Source: Liolophura sinensis (Eukaryota; Mollusca; Polyplacophora; Chitonida; Chitonidae). From it: a stretch of 64,000 bases of DNA. The stretch spans positions 69,910,984 through 69,974,983 of the forward strand of contig NC_088300.1 in the NCBI RefSeq assembly GCF_032854445.1, in the 5' to 3' direction. This document shows, piece by piece, positions 11,001 to 22,924 of this stretch. The position numbers and the translations under genes are program-made. The notes under the pieces are model-generated. The model was given only the letters and a program-made list of their open reading frames with translations, ran no database searches and was not told the DNA's origin. Within the stretch, counting starts at the first letter, position 1, and every line of letters starts with the position of its first letter.

Positions 11001-14000
11001 TTTAAGATTTGTCTTTCAGTATTCTCTTAAATACACAAAAATTAATTCCAGCAAACATAGTTTTGGAGAAAACCCACAAAAATAAATTCCAGAGAATAAT
11101 AAGGACTTTACAGTAATCCCTTGTGTTCCAAGTTCAACTGCTTGAACATTCCGTCTTATTCCTCAATATTTTAATCTCAGATGTGTTTGTGTTTCCATCA
11201 CACTTGTATATTCCTTTAGATCATGTTACATGAATGTCTATTTTACGCCTGTGTCACTTTTGTGTTTAAGTTTTATACATGTAAACTATGTCCAGAAAAT
11301 CTATGCTAATCTTAACTCTTTGTACAGAAACTATATTATTCTGGTTCCCAAAACCATTAACTAGGCCATCATATGGCTATAAACTTGTCATGTGTTACCA
11401 ATGCAGATTCTAATCAACATACTGCTTCAGTTGTTTTTCCTCAGTTCTGTTAGTATTTGTGTATTATTTCAATCTCATGGCTGTATTAAAATCATACAAA
11501 ATTTCCAGGTTCTAAACATATTTTGTTTTCATGTTCACACATCTGTGGCTTGTGCATAGCTGTATATATGTACATCTTTTACATGTTGAATTTTTGTTAT
11601 TTTTTCCCCCCCTAAAATGGCTTTTGTTGCTCTCTGGCATCAGTATGCTCATGTATTGCAGCTTCTGTTATCAGCAGCCTCTATGGTTAAACTTTGTAGC
11701 TTATGTCGTACCCCGGGCGTCAGCATCTGCATCTGATAATGGAGAAAACGATGTTAAACAAAATGTTAGGAGGTGGTATCTTAAAAAGTACTGCGGGTAT
11801 TGAGCTCAGGGTTTGCCCACTTGTAGAGCACAGTATAGGGTTGGTATCTTACAAAGTATGTCATGTATTGACCTGAAGTTTTACATACATATAAATCTCC
11901 TTGAGCATATTAATTACTGTAAATTACCAAATTCACGATTTCAGTTCTTTATGCATTGGGCGGAAGTTTTGCTTTCATGTGTCTCATACAGGCGAGCCCT
12001 TTGGTAGCAATTATAAGTTTAGCATAACATGTTGTTGTTCATTTGTTTTTATTGCATTCTTACACCATTACACTTTTTCTGTAAGCCTCATACTGTTTGT
12101 GTTGCTCATACATGCTCTTGATTAAAGCCTTCTCTCATAATATATCGATAGTGTGCCAATTGTTTTATGACCAGAGGCTTGGTCATTTTCCTAACTAATC
12201 TAAAGTATGCAACTAATCGTTGCATACTTCATTGTTATCACATTGATTAAATGATGTAAAGTTTATCTTAAACACAAATCTCTTATAACATTACTTGAGT
12301 TTCCTTTTATCATACATGTAGTATGTGTTCAGTGAAAAAAAGCATAATTTACATGTACCTTTTTTAAATTTCAGGTTTACTTATCCTCAGCATTCTTGTC
12401 AATATGGGGTAGGCCAATCTTTTCACCTTTTATGCAACATTGGTAAGGACACATCATCTTTCAAGTTTATCAACAGCCACCTATTTTGCCATTTCAACCT
12501 TAAACTCCTGTTACATTATCTGTTTATGTTCTTCGTTATGCTGTTGCAAATCATTGTAAAATACATAGCAACATGTAAACATGGCCACAGTCAACAAGTG
12601 TGCTACAATGTCTGTATATGCTACTAGTTTTGCAAACAAAGGCACTTCCCAATTGCACTCAAAGTTGCAACAAGTGGTCTACACCACTCCTGGTGCTGAG
12701 GTAATACCTAAGGTTGGTTTCAAAACATTTGCCTTCATCCAGTATATTGTAGTTTGCAGGCAGTGGCCCAGTGGTTAAGATACACAAGATACATATAGCC
12801 ACCCCAGTTTGGAAGGCAATTGTACACATCCCGCTCTTAATTTTTATGGCTCCTTAAGCATGACAATAATCCGTCGACCATGCTAGTGTGGTCGTCATCA
12901 AAGAAGTTGGTTTCAGAAGTAAAATTCACACAACACAGAATGCACTTGTCTAGCACTGCCAGTCAAAACCTGTGTGTTGCATGTGGCAAAGCTCACCAGC
13001 TGCTGACCAAAGGCCTATGTTTTTTTGTTTTTTTTTTCGGCACAGCCATGGTCTCAGTGAAATGCACAAATAATCAAATATTACGTAGTATCAAGGCCAT
13101 ATGTAGAGCCATTTAATGTCCACAAAACAGTTTGTCTCTGAAACTGTTGCACACCCAAACTAATCAAACTGTTATTAAAACTAGCTGACATACTGAGCAA
13201 AAATATCACAGTTTACCAATAAAAAGCTTTTGTTTTCATACCAATTTCTCTCATTCACACACTCCAAAACTCCCAAGCATGAATTTTAGTTGCATTTCAT
13301 AAAATGTTATTTTTAATGTTTGGCATCACAACCTTCTAGTTTTTTCTACACATGGCCTTCGGTATTGCTTCAAACCAAAATCAAATAAGGTCACTTTCAT
13401 ATGTATATCATTGTTTCACTGTTTATCATATTGCCTCTCCATCAGTGCAACTTCGTCATGGTTCTTCTTATCAATCATAAAATTGGGTCAATTTGGTTAA
13501 ATGTGTATATGTAGATCAAAGAAACTGTGTATTAGTAACCCATTTTGTTAACTTGTCTCTTTGCACTGATTTCCTCCTCACAATTTTATGTTCCTTGTTG
13601 CTACATTTACATGCACTGTGTAGCTGCAGGTGTTTCAGTTAATTAGTAACAATAGTTCTTGTTTACTGCCAATTCTCAAACCAAACCAGTTAATTTAAAT
13701 AAAATCCTTTCAAAATATGTGGTTAACTGTGCATGTAGTTACATTTTTGTAACGGTAACACATTAAATATTATTCAAGGCACAACCATTTGCAGCATCAG
13801 CGGTCATCTCATGCCCTCCCTTAGCATAATGTATGTAAATCATGTAGGCAACACTTTTACAAAATATATGTGTAATCAAGCTAACAAATACATAAATACA
13901 CCAAAGCGATCTTTTGACTTAAGCTTATCATGTCTTTTCTGATGTATATATATATGCACTACATAATATTATTCCATTTGCCAAAAAAATTGTTGTACAT

Positions 14001-15393
14001 AGTTATCTTACCTCCAACTTTATTATATTCCAGATTCATTCAAAGGCATCTTCAAGATCCTTGTCAACCATGATGCAAGCCAAGTGCTGACATTCACCTT
14101 TCGTAAAACACAAGTACATGTGAGTGAGTTATGTAAATAAATTCTCCCACCACCCGTACTTCCAAATGTCATTCTTGTAATAAAAGTGTGACACAGTTGC
14201 TTTAATCTGTTACAGTTTAGCATTTAACCCATTATTGCAAGCCATAGAGTATAAAGTGTAATGGTTGCCAATGCATTTACAGTATAGACAGTAAAACCAC
14301 AGCAGCCATCAGTGTTATTGTTTGCAGATGCGAACAAAATTGGTGTCTTTAAATTGCACTTGCAGATGGTGCGTATATTTGGTCTGTGAAACAGTTTGTT
14401 CATCTGTGTGTCTGTTCAGTCAAAACTTGTCATCAAATAATTGGCTTATATTTGTGAACTAAGTTCCCTTTGTACTCTCACTGGTTTCCACCATAATGCT
14501 TTCTGCTGTTAAATACGTAAAATATTCCTCAGTCCATTGCAAAACACCAATCAAATAAGTAAATAAACTAGCAGCATCATAATACTCACCCATCTCGATC
14601 TCCTCTCAGCTACAATATACACAACACAATATCTGTACTGTAATACTGTACATTACTGTACAAAGTATATGTACACAGAGGTATAACAGAGTTCATGTAT
14701 GGCCCTAGTCGGCTGCCTGTATTCAGAGCTATTCGCCTGTCACCAATGCAGTCGCAGTCAGTTCATGTCCTCTGCGGTCCTAGGTGGCAAGGTTTGGTAA
14801 CAACTGGCAGATGGTTGTGGGTTTTGAGCCCAGTTTCCTTCCACCATAATGCTGACCGCTGTCGTATAAGTGAAATATTCTTCAGTATGGCGTAAAACAC
14901 CAAATAAATAAATTGTGGTTTTCCATGGGCACTTACATTTCATTAACCCATAATACTCATGAACATTATACGAGTCAACAAGTCTTCGGTACAGCATTAA
15001 CAAACTATCAGATAAATAAATTGGAAGCATTCTGCCAAATTCAACAAAACATGCAATTTACTTGCAAATCCTAAAAGCCAAATTAAATTATGTACTGCAC
15101 AACTGACTCTTCATCTCCTGGGTCAGTGCTCATGATTGCCTCATTAGCTTCAGTTAAGTGCATTCCTCTAGAGCTAGTTGTTTTTATGTAGTGCACACAC
15201 TACCCACATTATGTGTTCTTATTTATTTTTGATACCTGTTCACATCAGCCCAATGCCAGATGGTTTTAGATATAAATGCTGTTCATGCAACAAATTCTGC
15301 TTGGTTATTATGCTTTAAAGCACCATCTATTCTTCTTTTCAGATCCTCTCCATTCCTCCCATGAGTACAACAGAAGACAACATTTTGGGGTGA
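8035..15393 (+). CDS. Candidate spliced small-protein gene, about 65 codons, unrecognised
   Basis: Four-exon model whose phases agree at every junction: 8035-8061 (MEGVATSAD, donor gtaagc), 12375-12408 (VYLSSAFLSIW plus one base, acceptor taaatttcag, donor gtaggc), 14034-14119 (SFKGIFKILVNHDASQVLTF..., acceptor atattccag, donor gtgagt), and 15343-15393 (ILSIPPMSTTEDNILG then TGA, acceptor cttcttttcag). An AATAAA follows 215 bp after the stop. A CCAAT-containing module sits just upstream, and a minimal ATG-TAA occurs at 8019-8024. I do not recognise the protein; no signal peptide or named domain is visible. The 34-base second exon is the weakest link, and exons could be missing. Introns hold SINEs. 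It converges with the minus-strand gene ending at 17797. Confidence 0.35.
9432..9479. repeat. Perfect inverted repeat, 14-bp arms, 20-bp loop
   Basis: ctcggctgtgatct (9432-9445) is the exact reverse complement of 9466-9479. It lies in the first intron of the candidate plus-strand gene and recurs at 40492-40539. Confidence 0.95.
9805..10011 (+). mobile_element. Common SINE, degenerate head
   Basis: A decayed head (gtgacccagtcgc) precedes catgctggcttcctctctgg, gcaacctgcgcatggttgtg and a shortened 3' end (gagcgtcaaacaccaatgaa) with an aataaataaa tail. Copy 2 at 40865-41071. Confidence 0.8.
10754..10780. repeat. 27-bp near-perfect palindrome
   Basis: 12-bp arms (tgatgagtactt / aagtactcatca) around a 3-bp centre. 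Copy 2 at 41814-41840. Confidence 0.9.
12203..12229. repeat. Inverted repeat, 11-bp arms, 5-bp loop
   Basis: aagtatgcaac (12203-12213), loop taatc, gttgcatactt (12219-12229); perfect arms. Copy 2 at 43263-43289. Confidence 0.9.
12755..12845 (+). mobile_element. tRNA-like head fragment of a SINE
   Basis: ggcagtggcccagtggttaa resembles the A-box region of a tRNA-derived SINE, but no clear B box or tail follows. Copy 2 at 43815-43905. Confidence 0.4.
14477..14567 (+). mobile_element. SINE 3' end, decayed
   Basis: tttccaccataatgctttct, then aaaatattcctcagtccatt and aaaacaccaatcaaataagt. Copy 2 at 45537-45627. Confidence 0.7.
14750..14912 (+). mobile_element. Common SINE copy
   Basis: Body with cagatggttgtgggtttt, ccaccataatgctgaccgct, ataagtgaaatattcttcag and an aaataaataaa tail; the head is mostly lost. 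Copy 2 at 45810-45972. Confidence 0.8.
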
Positions 15394-15607
15394 CTAGAGA
15401 CAGATAAATCCATCATCTGCAATTAATCCTGCCATCTTTGATGAACACTTCACACTTCATTTTATATTTTCACCATTTGTGACGCAAACCTTGTTTCTGC
15501 ACAGGTAGTCTAAATCACCTCTGTTGAGGCTTGTTGTCTCAATTGGTTTTAATCTTGGTGCATGCAATACAATCCATCAGTTTTCTTGTAAATCATCACT
15601 TCATTCG

Positions 15608-15613
15608 AATAAA
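15608..15613 (+). terminator. Polyadenylation signal AATAAA
   Basis: Canonical hexamer 215 bp after the TGA of the candidate small-protein gene, followed by a T-rich stretch (gtttgtcattttattt). Copy 2 at 46668-46673. Confidence 0.45.
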
Positions 15614-16307
15614 GTTTGTCATTTTATTTAAAATAATAATCGAATATAATATTCAATTTTGTTGTCTTGAGTGAACAAATCATTACTCAGTTCTTCATCA
15701 GGTTGCATGGTCATTAACTTACTTGTATTCTTTTATATTATCAAATTAGAAATACAACAGTTAACTATTTCTGCCGTCTGTTTCTCCTGTACATCTTTGG
15801 AGCAACTTGGAGGTCTCTGAACTGTATCCAGATGTACAATACTTTTGAGTCTTTAGGCCTCATCAATTAATATTTCTGTTTTACGGGCAAAATCTTCTTT
15901 TTTTTCTAATGTTTTAAGGCAGTGCAAATATAAAACTCAAAAATCATCTAATTTGTGGCACATGTGGATTGTCCCAGTAATTGTTTAAGATATATTTATG
16001 TTATCCAAAAGCCTTCAAAAACAGGAAAATCACAAAATAAAATGGTTAATTTTCAAGTTTATTTTTGTTCGATCTTTCAACCTTTATTGTTGGCTCACCT
16101 GTAAAGCATAAATATAATTGCTGTATCCTTACATTCCAGGTACATGTACTAGTATACTTAATCAGGTACTCTTCATTTCTGTGGTCAACACATACCATTC
16201 AGTCATCATCCTTCATACATATGGCAAGCATCAATGGGGACAGTTGTGGGTGGTGCAACGTACCCACAGATGGATGCCTCAAGTTGTCTTGTAATAGCAC
16301 ACAGCTA

Positions 16308-16575
16308 CATGAAGCATGGTTAGCAGCTTGACTCTAACTCACAGATCAACAAAGTGTAGGTTCAATCCCGGTGCTCGCAGGCAATCTCTGCTTTCCCAAA
16401 CATCATAGGCACTTGGTATAGGTCACGGTATGCAGTATCTCAGGGTGCTGTTGGGCAGTCTTGCATTCATTCAATACCCTGTGCCTTGCATTCTAACATA
16501 ATATAAGCATGCCCAAGGCTGGTGGTTTACCCTGGACAGTTTCCTCGAACTACAAAACTCGGTGCCATTGCGTTA
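16308..16575 (+). mobile_element. tRNA-derived SINE-like element, other family
   Basis: An A-box-like gaagcatggttagcagcttg is followed by a B-box-like aggttcaatcccgg. The body differs from the common SINE. Copy 2 at 47368-47635. Confidence 0.55.
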
Positions 16576-16796
16576 GTTTATTAGTCAACATGCAGGCATA
16601 TGTACGGCATGTACTAAGCTCAGGTTTTGCTCACATGGGGAACACAACACAAAGACATGTTCCATAGCTCATGCTCTGTTAACATTTTAGCTACCCAAAT
16701 TCTTGTAATTTTTGGGACATTTATTACAAGTGCTGAAAGCATAATATTAAATTTCTTTCCTGGCTTTTTGGAAAAGTAAAGATATGTTGTTTGTTA

Positions 16797-17037
16797 GATG
16801 GTATAGCCATGTGAGTGAGTGGCTTGGGGCTTAAAGTCATATTTAACAATTTTACAGTCATATGACGATGAGGGAATGCTTAGCGTGTAGGTAATGTGCC
16901 TCCTTGTTGCAGGATGGAATTCCACCGCTCTTTTATCTAGTGCTGCTTCACTGAGTCGCTTTACCGAAGGGAAGTAAGGCGCCCCGCCCGAGCCATCATA
17001 CTGATACGGGTCAATCAGTAGTTGCACTATCCCCTTC
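16797..17037 (-). mobile_element. Dispersed mollusc-type repeat
   Basis: The plus strand begins gtgagtgagtggcttggggc, then cagtcatatgacgatgaggg, gtaatgtgcctccttgttgc and gagtcgctttaccgaaggga. I recognise this as a widely dispersed marine-mollusc repeat ending in a cactcactcac tail on the minus strand. The minus frame 16794-17039 is part of the repeat, not a host gene. Copy 2 at 47857-48097. Confidence 0.75.
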
Positions 17038-17702
17038 ATGCTAAAAGTTACAACTTCCTCTTTTAAGGAGACACTTGTTTAAGTTCATATCCTTTGTGCT
17101 TTGTAAGTGTATTAAGTACCGTAAATTACCAAATTCACGACCTCAGTACTTTACGTGTTGAGCTCAAGTTCAATAGGCAGGAAACTCTTTCATAATTTCA
17201 AATCCCAAACAAACAACTGTCACACTGTACATTTTTTTCTCATGTTACCTTTACATGTTAAATTACATGTATTATCAGGGCAAGCTTTCAAACCAGCCCC
17301 AATGGTTAACTGTTGTACCAAATGTAGGATACCCGTGGGGAGCATTCTCTCTGACCTGAGCTTGGTACTTGTAGAACAGCATTACATGACTATGTTTCCA
17401 GACAGTCCCTGGGTATCATTCTCTCAATATATTTATTAAAAAGCTTTTATTTTCTATTAATATATAAAAGAGTAAAATATTAAACATGTGTCCAGTACTG
17501 CTAAAACAAATTAACACAACTATAATTTTATGCCTTATTATAAGTAGTATTAAATATAATGTGTGCATATAAACAATGGCATTGTTATTTATGTGACCAA
17601 GTGTAGTTTGCCATGTAATACTGTGCAATTGTGCAAGTCAGTTAGTGTAGAGCACTATGACGCTGTATACCAACTGTAAGTACACACTAATCGTTACATA
17701 TG

Positions 17703-17708
17703 TTTATT
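17703..17708 (-). terminator. Polyadenylation signal AATAAA (minus strand)
   Basis: tttatt on the plus strand, 89 bp past the minus-strand stop at 17797. Copy 2 at 48763-48768. Confidence 0.45.
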
Positions 17709-17796
17709 GTGACGCCATAGTCCCATTCAAAGTGTCCCACTGCACTACAGTCATGTTTACAATGGCTTTAGTCTGTGCCATCCTTACTAACAATAT

Positions 17797-20700
17797 TCAC
17801 AGGATACAAGAAGTAGTGTATTGTTCCATTTTATAGAAACTGTTTATCCCAAACAACTGGACCAAGTTGATGGAGCCATTGAGCTTGAGTGGAATGTTGA
17901 GAAGATGCTGAAGCAGTCTGCCGTGTTTTCTCATCAAAACACAGCTCTCCTCTCTATGGAGAATCATCTGCTGCCATCACATGCCATTTTACACACCGTC
18001 TACTCAATATTCTCTCTGTATAATGCACACACTACACCAGACCTTTCAAATCCCACCCAGTTCTCTGTACAATCAACACACTTCACATATTAAACCCACC
18101 TTCCGTAGCTCATCCAAATATTCGCACAATGCACACTCTTTAGCCCACCCAGGTCACTACACACCTACTTCCATATCCCATTCAACAGTGTACAGACACT
18201 ACAACCCACTGCCCATAACCCACCCTGGTCCCTCTATACACACTCCAACCCACCTTTCACAGCCCACCCAGGTCTGTATAATAAACACACTACAACTGCC
18301 ATTCCACAGCCCACCCAGTTAAGTATAATAAACACACTACAACTGCCCTTCCACAGCCCACCCAGGTCTGTATAATAAACACACTACAACTTCCCCTCCA
18401 CAGCCCACCCGGGTCTGTGTAACAAACACACTACAACTGCCCTTCCACAGCCCACTCAGGTCGGTATAATAAACACACTACAACCCACCTTCCACAGCCC
18501 ACCCAGGTCTGTATGATAAACACTGTACAACCCACCTTTCATATCCCACCCAGGTCTGTTTAATAAACACTCGACAACTGCCCTTCCACAGCCCACCCAG
18601 GTCCCAGTACAATAAACACACTACAACCCACCTTCCACAGCCCACTGAGGTCGTGTAATAAACACACTACAACCCACCTTCCACAGCCCACCCAGGTCTG
18701 TATGATAAACACTGTACAACCCACCTTTCATATCCCACCCAGGTCTGTTTAATAAACACTCGACAACTGCCCTTCCACAGCCCACCCAGGTCTCAGTACA
18801 ATAAACACACTACAACCCACCTTTCATAGCCCACCCAGGTCTGTATAATAAACACTCAACAACCTACCTCCCACAGTCCATCTGGGTCTGTACCATAAAC
18901 ACACTACAACCCACCTTCCACAGCCCACCCAGGTCCATACAGTAAACACACTACAACCCACCTTTCATATCCCACCCAGGACTGTGTAACAAACACTCAA
19001 CAACCTACCTTCCACAGTCCATCTGGGTCTGTACCATAAACACACTACAACCCAGGTCTGTATAATAAACACTCAACAACCCACCTTTCATATCCCACCC
19101 AGGTCTGTGTAATAAACACTCAACAACCTACCTTCCACAGTCCATCTGGGTCTGTACCATAAACACACTACAACCCACCTTTCATATCCCACCCAGGTCT
19201 GTATAATAAACACTCAACAACCCACCTTCCACAGCCCACCCAGTTCTGTACCATAAACACTCAACAACCTACCTTCCACAGCCCACCCAGTTCTGTATAA
19301 TAAACACACTACAACCCACCTTTCCTATCCCACCCAGGTCTGTGTAATAAACACTCAACAACCTATCTTCCACAGTCCATCTGGGTCTGTACCATAAACA
19401 CACTACAACCCACCTTCCACAGCCCACCCAGGTCCATACAGTAAACACACTACAACCCACCTTTCATATCCCACCCAGGACTGTGTAACAAACACTCAAC
19501 AACCTACCTTCCACAGTCCATCTGGGTCTATACCATAAACACACTACAACCCACCTTCCACAGCCCACCCAGGTCCATACAGTAAACACACTACAACCCA
19601 CCTTTCATATCCCACCCAGGACTGTGTAATAAACACTCAACAACCTACCTTCCACAGTCCATCTGGGTCTGTACCATAAACACACTACAACCCACCTTCC
19701 ACAGCCCACCCAGGTCTGTATAATAAACACTCAACAACCCACCTTTCCTATCCCACCCAGGTCTGTGTAATAAACACTCAACAACCTACCTTCCACAGTC
19801 CATCTGGGTCTGTACCATAAACACACTACAACCCACCTTCCACAGCCCACCCAGGTCCATACAGTAAACACACTACAACCCACCTTTCATATCCCACCCA
19901 GGACTGTGTAACAAACACTCAACAACCCACCTTCCACAGCCCACCCAGTTCTGTACCATAAACACTCAACAACCTACCTTCCACAGCCCACCCAGTTCTG
20001 TATAATAAACACACTACAACCCAGCTTTCATATCCCATCCAGGTCTGTGTAATAAACACTCAACAACCTACCTTCCACAGTCCATCTGGGTCTGTACCAT
20101 AAACACACTACAACCCACCTTCCATATCCCACCCAGGTCTGTATAATAAACACTCAACAACCCACCTTCCACAGCCCACCCAGTTCTGTACCATAAACAC
20201 TCAACAACCTACCTTCCATAGCCCACCCAGTTCTGTATAATAAACACACTACAACCCACCTTTCATAGTCCACCCAGGTCTGTATAATAAACACTCAACA
20301 ACCTACCTTCCACAGTCCATCTGGGTCTGTACCATAAACACACTACAACCCACCTTCCACAGCCCACCCAGGTCCATACAGTAAACACATTACAACCCAC
20401 CTTTCATATCCCACCCAGGACTGTGTAACAAACACTCAACAACCTACCTTCCACAGTCCATCTGGGTCTGTACCATAAACACACTACAACCCACCTTCCA
20501 CAGCCCACCCAGGTCCATACAGTAAACACTCTACAACCCACCTTCCACAGCCCACCCAGGTCTGTATAATAAACACAGTACATCCCACCTTTCATATCCC
20601 ACCCAGGTCTGTGTAATAAACACTCAACAACCTACCTTCCACAGTCCATCTGGGTCTATACCATAAACATTATACAACCCACCTTCCACAGCCCACCCAG

Positions 20701-21742
20701 GTCCATACAGTAAACACTCTGCAACCCACCTTCCACAGCCCACCCAGGTCTGTATAATAAACACAGTACATCCCACCTTTCATATCCCACCCAGGTCTGT
20801 GTAATAAACACTCAACAACCTACCTTCCACAGTCCATCTGGGTCTATACCATAAACATTATACAACCCACCTTCCACAGCCCACCCAGGTCTGTATAATA
20901 AACATAGTCTGTACAATGCTGAAGATGGAGTGGCGTATTATTTCAGCACACATGGAAATCATGTACGACAGCCGCCATCCTACACCATTGGCATGAAGCA
21001 AAACTATGACTTCTCCATCGGATGAACAGAAGTGTGAGAAGCGCTGTACCAAGGTGTCTTGGGTAGGCTGGTCCCACTTGTTCCTGTGGTTTAGTCCTAT
21101 GGTCATGATCTCTTTCATGAATTTTCTCACAAATTAGGAAACAATTACAGGTCATCTCACATAACCACATTGCAAGGGGTAAATACTGAGAAAAGTGAAC
21201 AGTTCAACTCCTTTCTCCAATGCATAAAATACATACGAGCTCACCTCAGCCAGTCTCATTTCTGATTCTTTCTGCAACTCATGATTTATATCTGGAATGA
21301 AAGGAAGACAAATATTTTTAGTTGTAGAGTCAACGTAGCCCTCACTGGTGCGGACAGTATATAGGTTCAAATTGTCTTATCCCACAATATCACAATCCAC
21401 AAATGATCATGCATGCTCAGTGACTCCCTGTCTGTGCGTATAAACTGTGTACCAGTGGATAGCAACAGAGATATATGCTCAGTGACTCCCTGTCTGCGCT
21501 TACCTATTTCTTTGAATCACGAAAACTTACACTTATATCTACAATTTTTGTGCACTGACCTACCAAGAACGATATTGACAGCCGTGATTCCCTGGCATTT
21601 TTCTGTTTTGTGGACTGTAAACAAATATTTCTATAAACCATCCAAGTATGGTTACAGTTTCTCAGACAAACACCAAACTAGAGAAGCTCACTGTCTCTCT
21701 AGCAACTTTACCACATTTGTGGAGTGTCAAAGCTGTCCACAC
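17797..21742 (-). CDS. Candidate spliced minus-strand gene, C-terminal ~165 codons, unrecognised
   Basis: Five exons read in consistent phase on the minus strand: 21742-21674 (VWTALTLHKCGKVARETVSF...), 21591-21531 (GITAVNIVLGRSVHKNCRYK plus one base, donor gtaagt), 21291-21237 (INHELQKESEMRLAEVS plus two bases, acceptor ctttcattccag, donor gtatgt), 21125-20984 (KFMKEIMTIGLNHRNKWDQP..., donor gtagga), and 17967-17797 (MILHREESCVLMRKHGRLLQ..., TGA at 17799-17797). AATAAA lies 89 bp downstream. Three introns are short (82, 239, 111 bp) and the last is 3 kb, filled by a minisatellite. The product looks soluble, mixed charged/hydrophobic; no known domain is recognised. The start is not in these exons; 26576-26502 is a phase-compatible candidate. 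Plus-strand frames over the same bases (17821-18093, 21413-21757) are probably shadows. Confidence 0.5.
18013..20908. repeat. 47-bp minisatellite array, about 60 units
   Basis: About 2.9 kb of a repeat of about 47 bp: cccacccaggtctgtataat, aaacacactacaacccacct, tccacag. Variants (ctgggtctgtaccataaac, ggtccatacagtaaac, tttcatatcccacccagg) recur in order, giving a trimeric higher-order unit near 141 bp. Plus-strand units usually contain AATAAA, ATAAAC or AGTAAA. The minus strand is G-rich (GGTGGG, CTGGGTGGG). It fills the last intron of the minus-strand candidate gene. Copy 2 at 49073-51968. Confidence 0.97.
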
Positions 21743-22667
21743 CTGTATTATTACTAGGAGCCTGTTACACTAGCCCATACCTATACCTCGACCGAATATT
21801 TAAACCATTCACACAGTCAGTGACTGTTGTCATGTACAGCTAATCATAGGCTTGCGGTGGCTTGCCGTTTGTTGTTGAATCAATGACAAATTCTTATAGC
21901 ACTATCTAATGAGAGAATGATATCTGTGTATGATGATGTCATTCTCTTTTATTTTGGTTTAGACAGTATTTGATTGTATCACCTCACTTAAACATCATGC
22001 GTTTTACGAACTGTTCAATCACGCGAGCAGTCGGTGTTCCCTGAATGCCTTATTAAACTTGTCTGTAACTTATGCGGCTCACAACTGAGTCGTACCCCAG
22101 ACTGCAGCTGAGTTATACAGGTGAAAAAGTTTTGTTTTAGCTTTTGTACACTTTTATGCTGTGGACAAATGTAGACGCAAAAACCTTCATATCCAATATC
22201 TTCATATTGTTTGATAAATGTTTAATAAAGGAACATGTTTGTGTCATCATGTAGGCTATACTGGATTTATGCAGATTACTTAGAAATCTATGTTGCTTAC
22301 ATCTCACGGTGCATATTACTGTGGATTATTCATTGTGGCAAGACCCACACTAGCTGTGACATAGGCCTACTTGATATACACTATATTATTCTGTTGTACT
22401 TTTATCAGCATACTGAGACTGACTATATTGTAAGACTGCAAGCTCTCAGTGAAATAGGACAAGAATGTTTATAAAATTTATCATGGACTTTGTATTCCTT
22501 GTTTACATATTTATTTCAGAGCTTTTTGTACAACGTGGTTAGATTAATGTTATTGATGTGTAATAAACATGCAATTACTAACTGCTCTGGTGTTTTGAAA
22601 TGTCTGGTTTTGTTTAATATGTCATAGCAATGGATATTATAAACGAAAACACGGCGCACTGAATATC

Positions 22668-22924
22668 GGGGCCTCCTTGGCTCAGTTGGATAGCGCGCTA
22701 GCGCAGCGTAATGACCCAGGAGCCTCTTAAGCTGTTCAAGCACAGCTCATGCTGGCTTTCTCTCCGGACGTACATGGGATGTCTCCCAACAACCTGCGGA
22801 TGGTCGTGGGTTTCCCCCTGGCTTTGCCCGGTTTCCTCCCATCATAATGCTGGCCACCGTCGTATAAGTGAAATATTCTTGAGTACGGCCTAAAACACCA
22901 ATCAAATAAATAAATAAATAAATG
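22668..22924 (+). mobile_element. Full-length common SINE with 10-bp target-site duplication
   Basis: Complete element: tRNA-like head gcctccttggctcagttgga, B-box-like gctgttcaagcacagctc, body catgctggctttctctccgg, gcggatggtcgtgggtttcc, ataagtgaaatattcttgag, and tail caatcaaataaataaataaa. Flanked by perfect direct repeats actgaatatc at 22658-22667 and 22925-22934, the signature of target-primed retroposition. Copy 2 at 53728-53984. Confidence 0.93.

Noticed and set aside
17821-18093. Plus frame with protein-like composition
   Set aside because: It is opposite the last exon of the minus-strand model, which has a better acceptor, stop and polyadenylation signal; it also runs into the minisatellite.
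18013-20908. Short minus frames (for example 19269-19460, 20404-20595) rich in Trp/Gly
   Set aside because: The 47-bp unit is not a multiple of three, so frames shift each unit and stop quickly; they are repeat artefacts.
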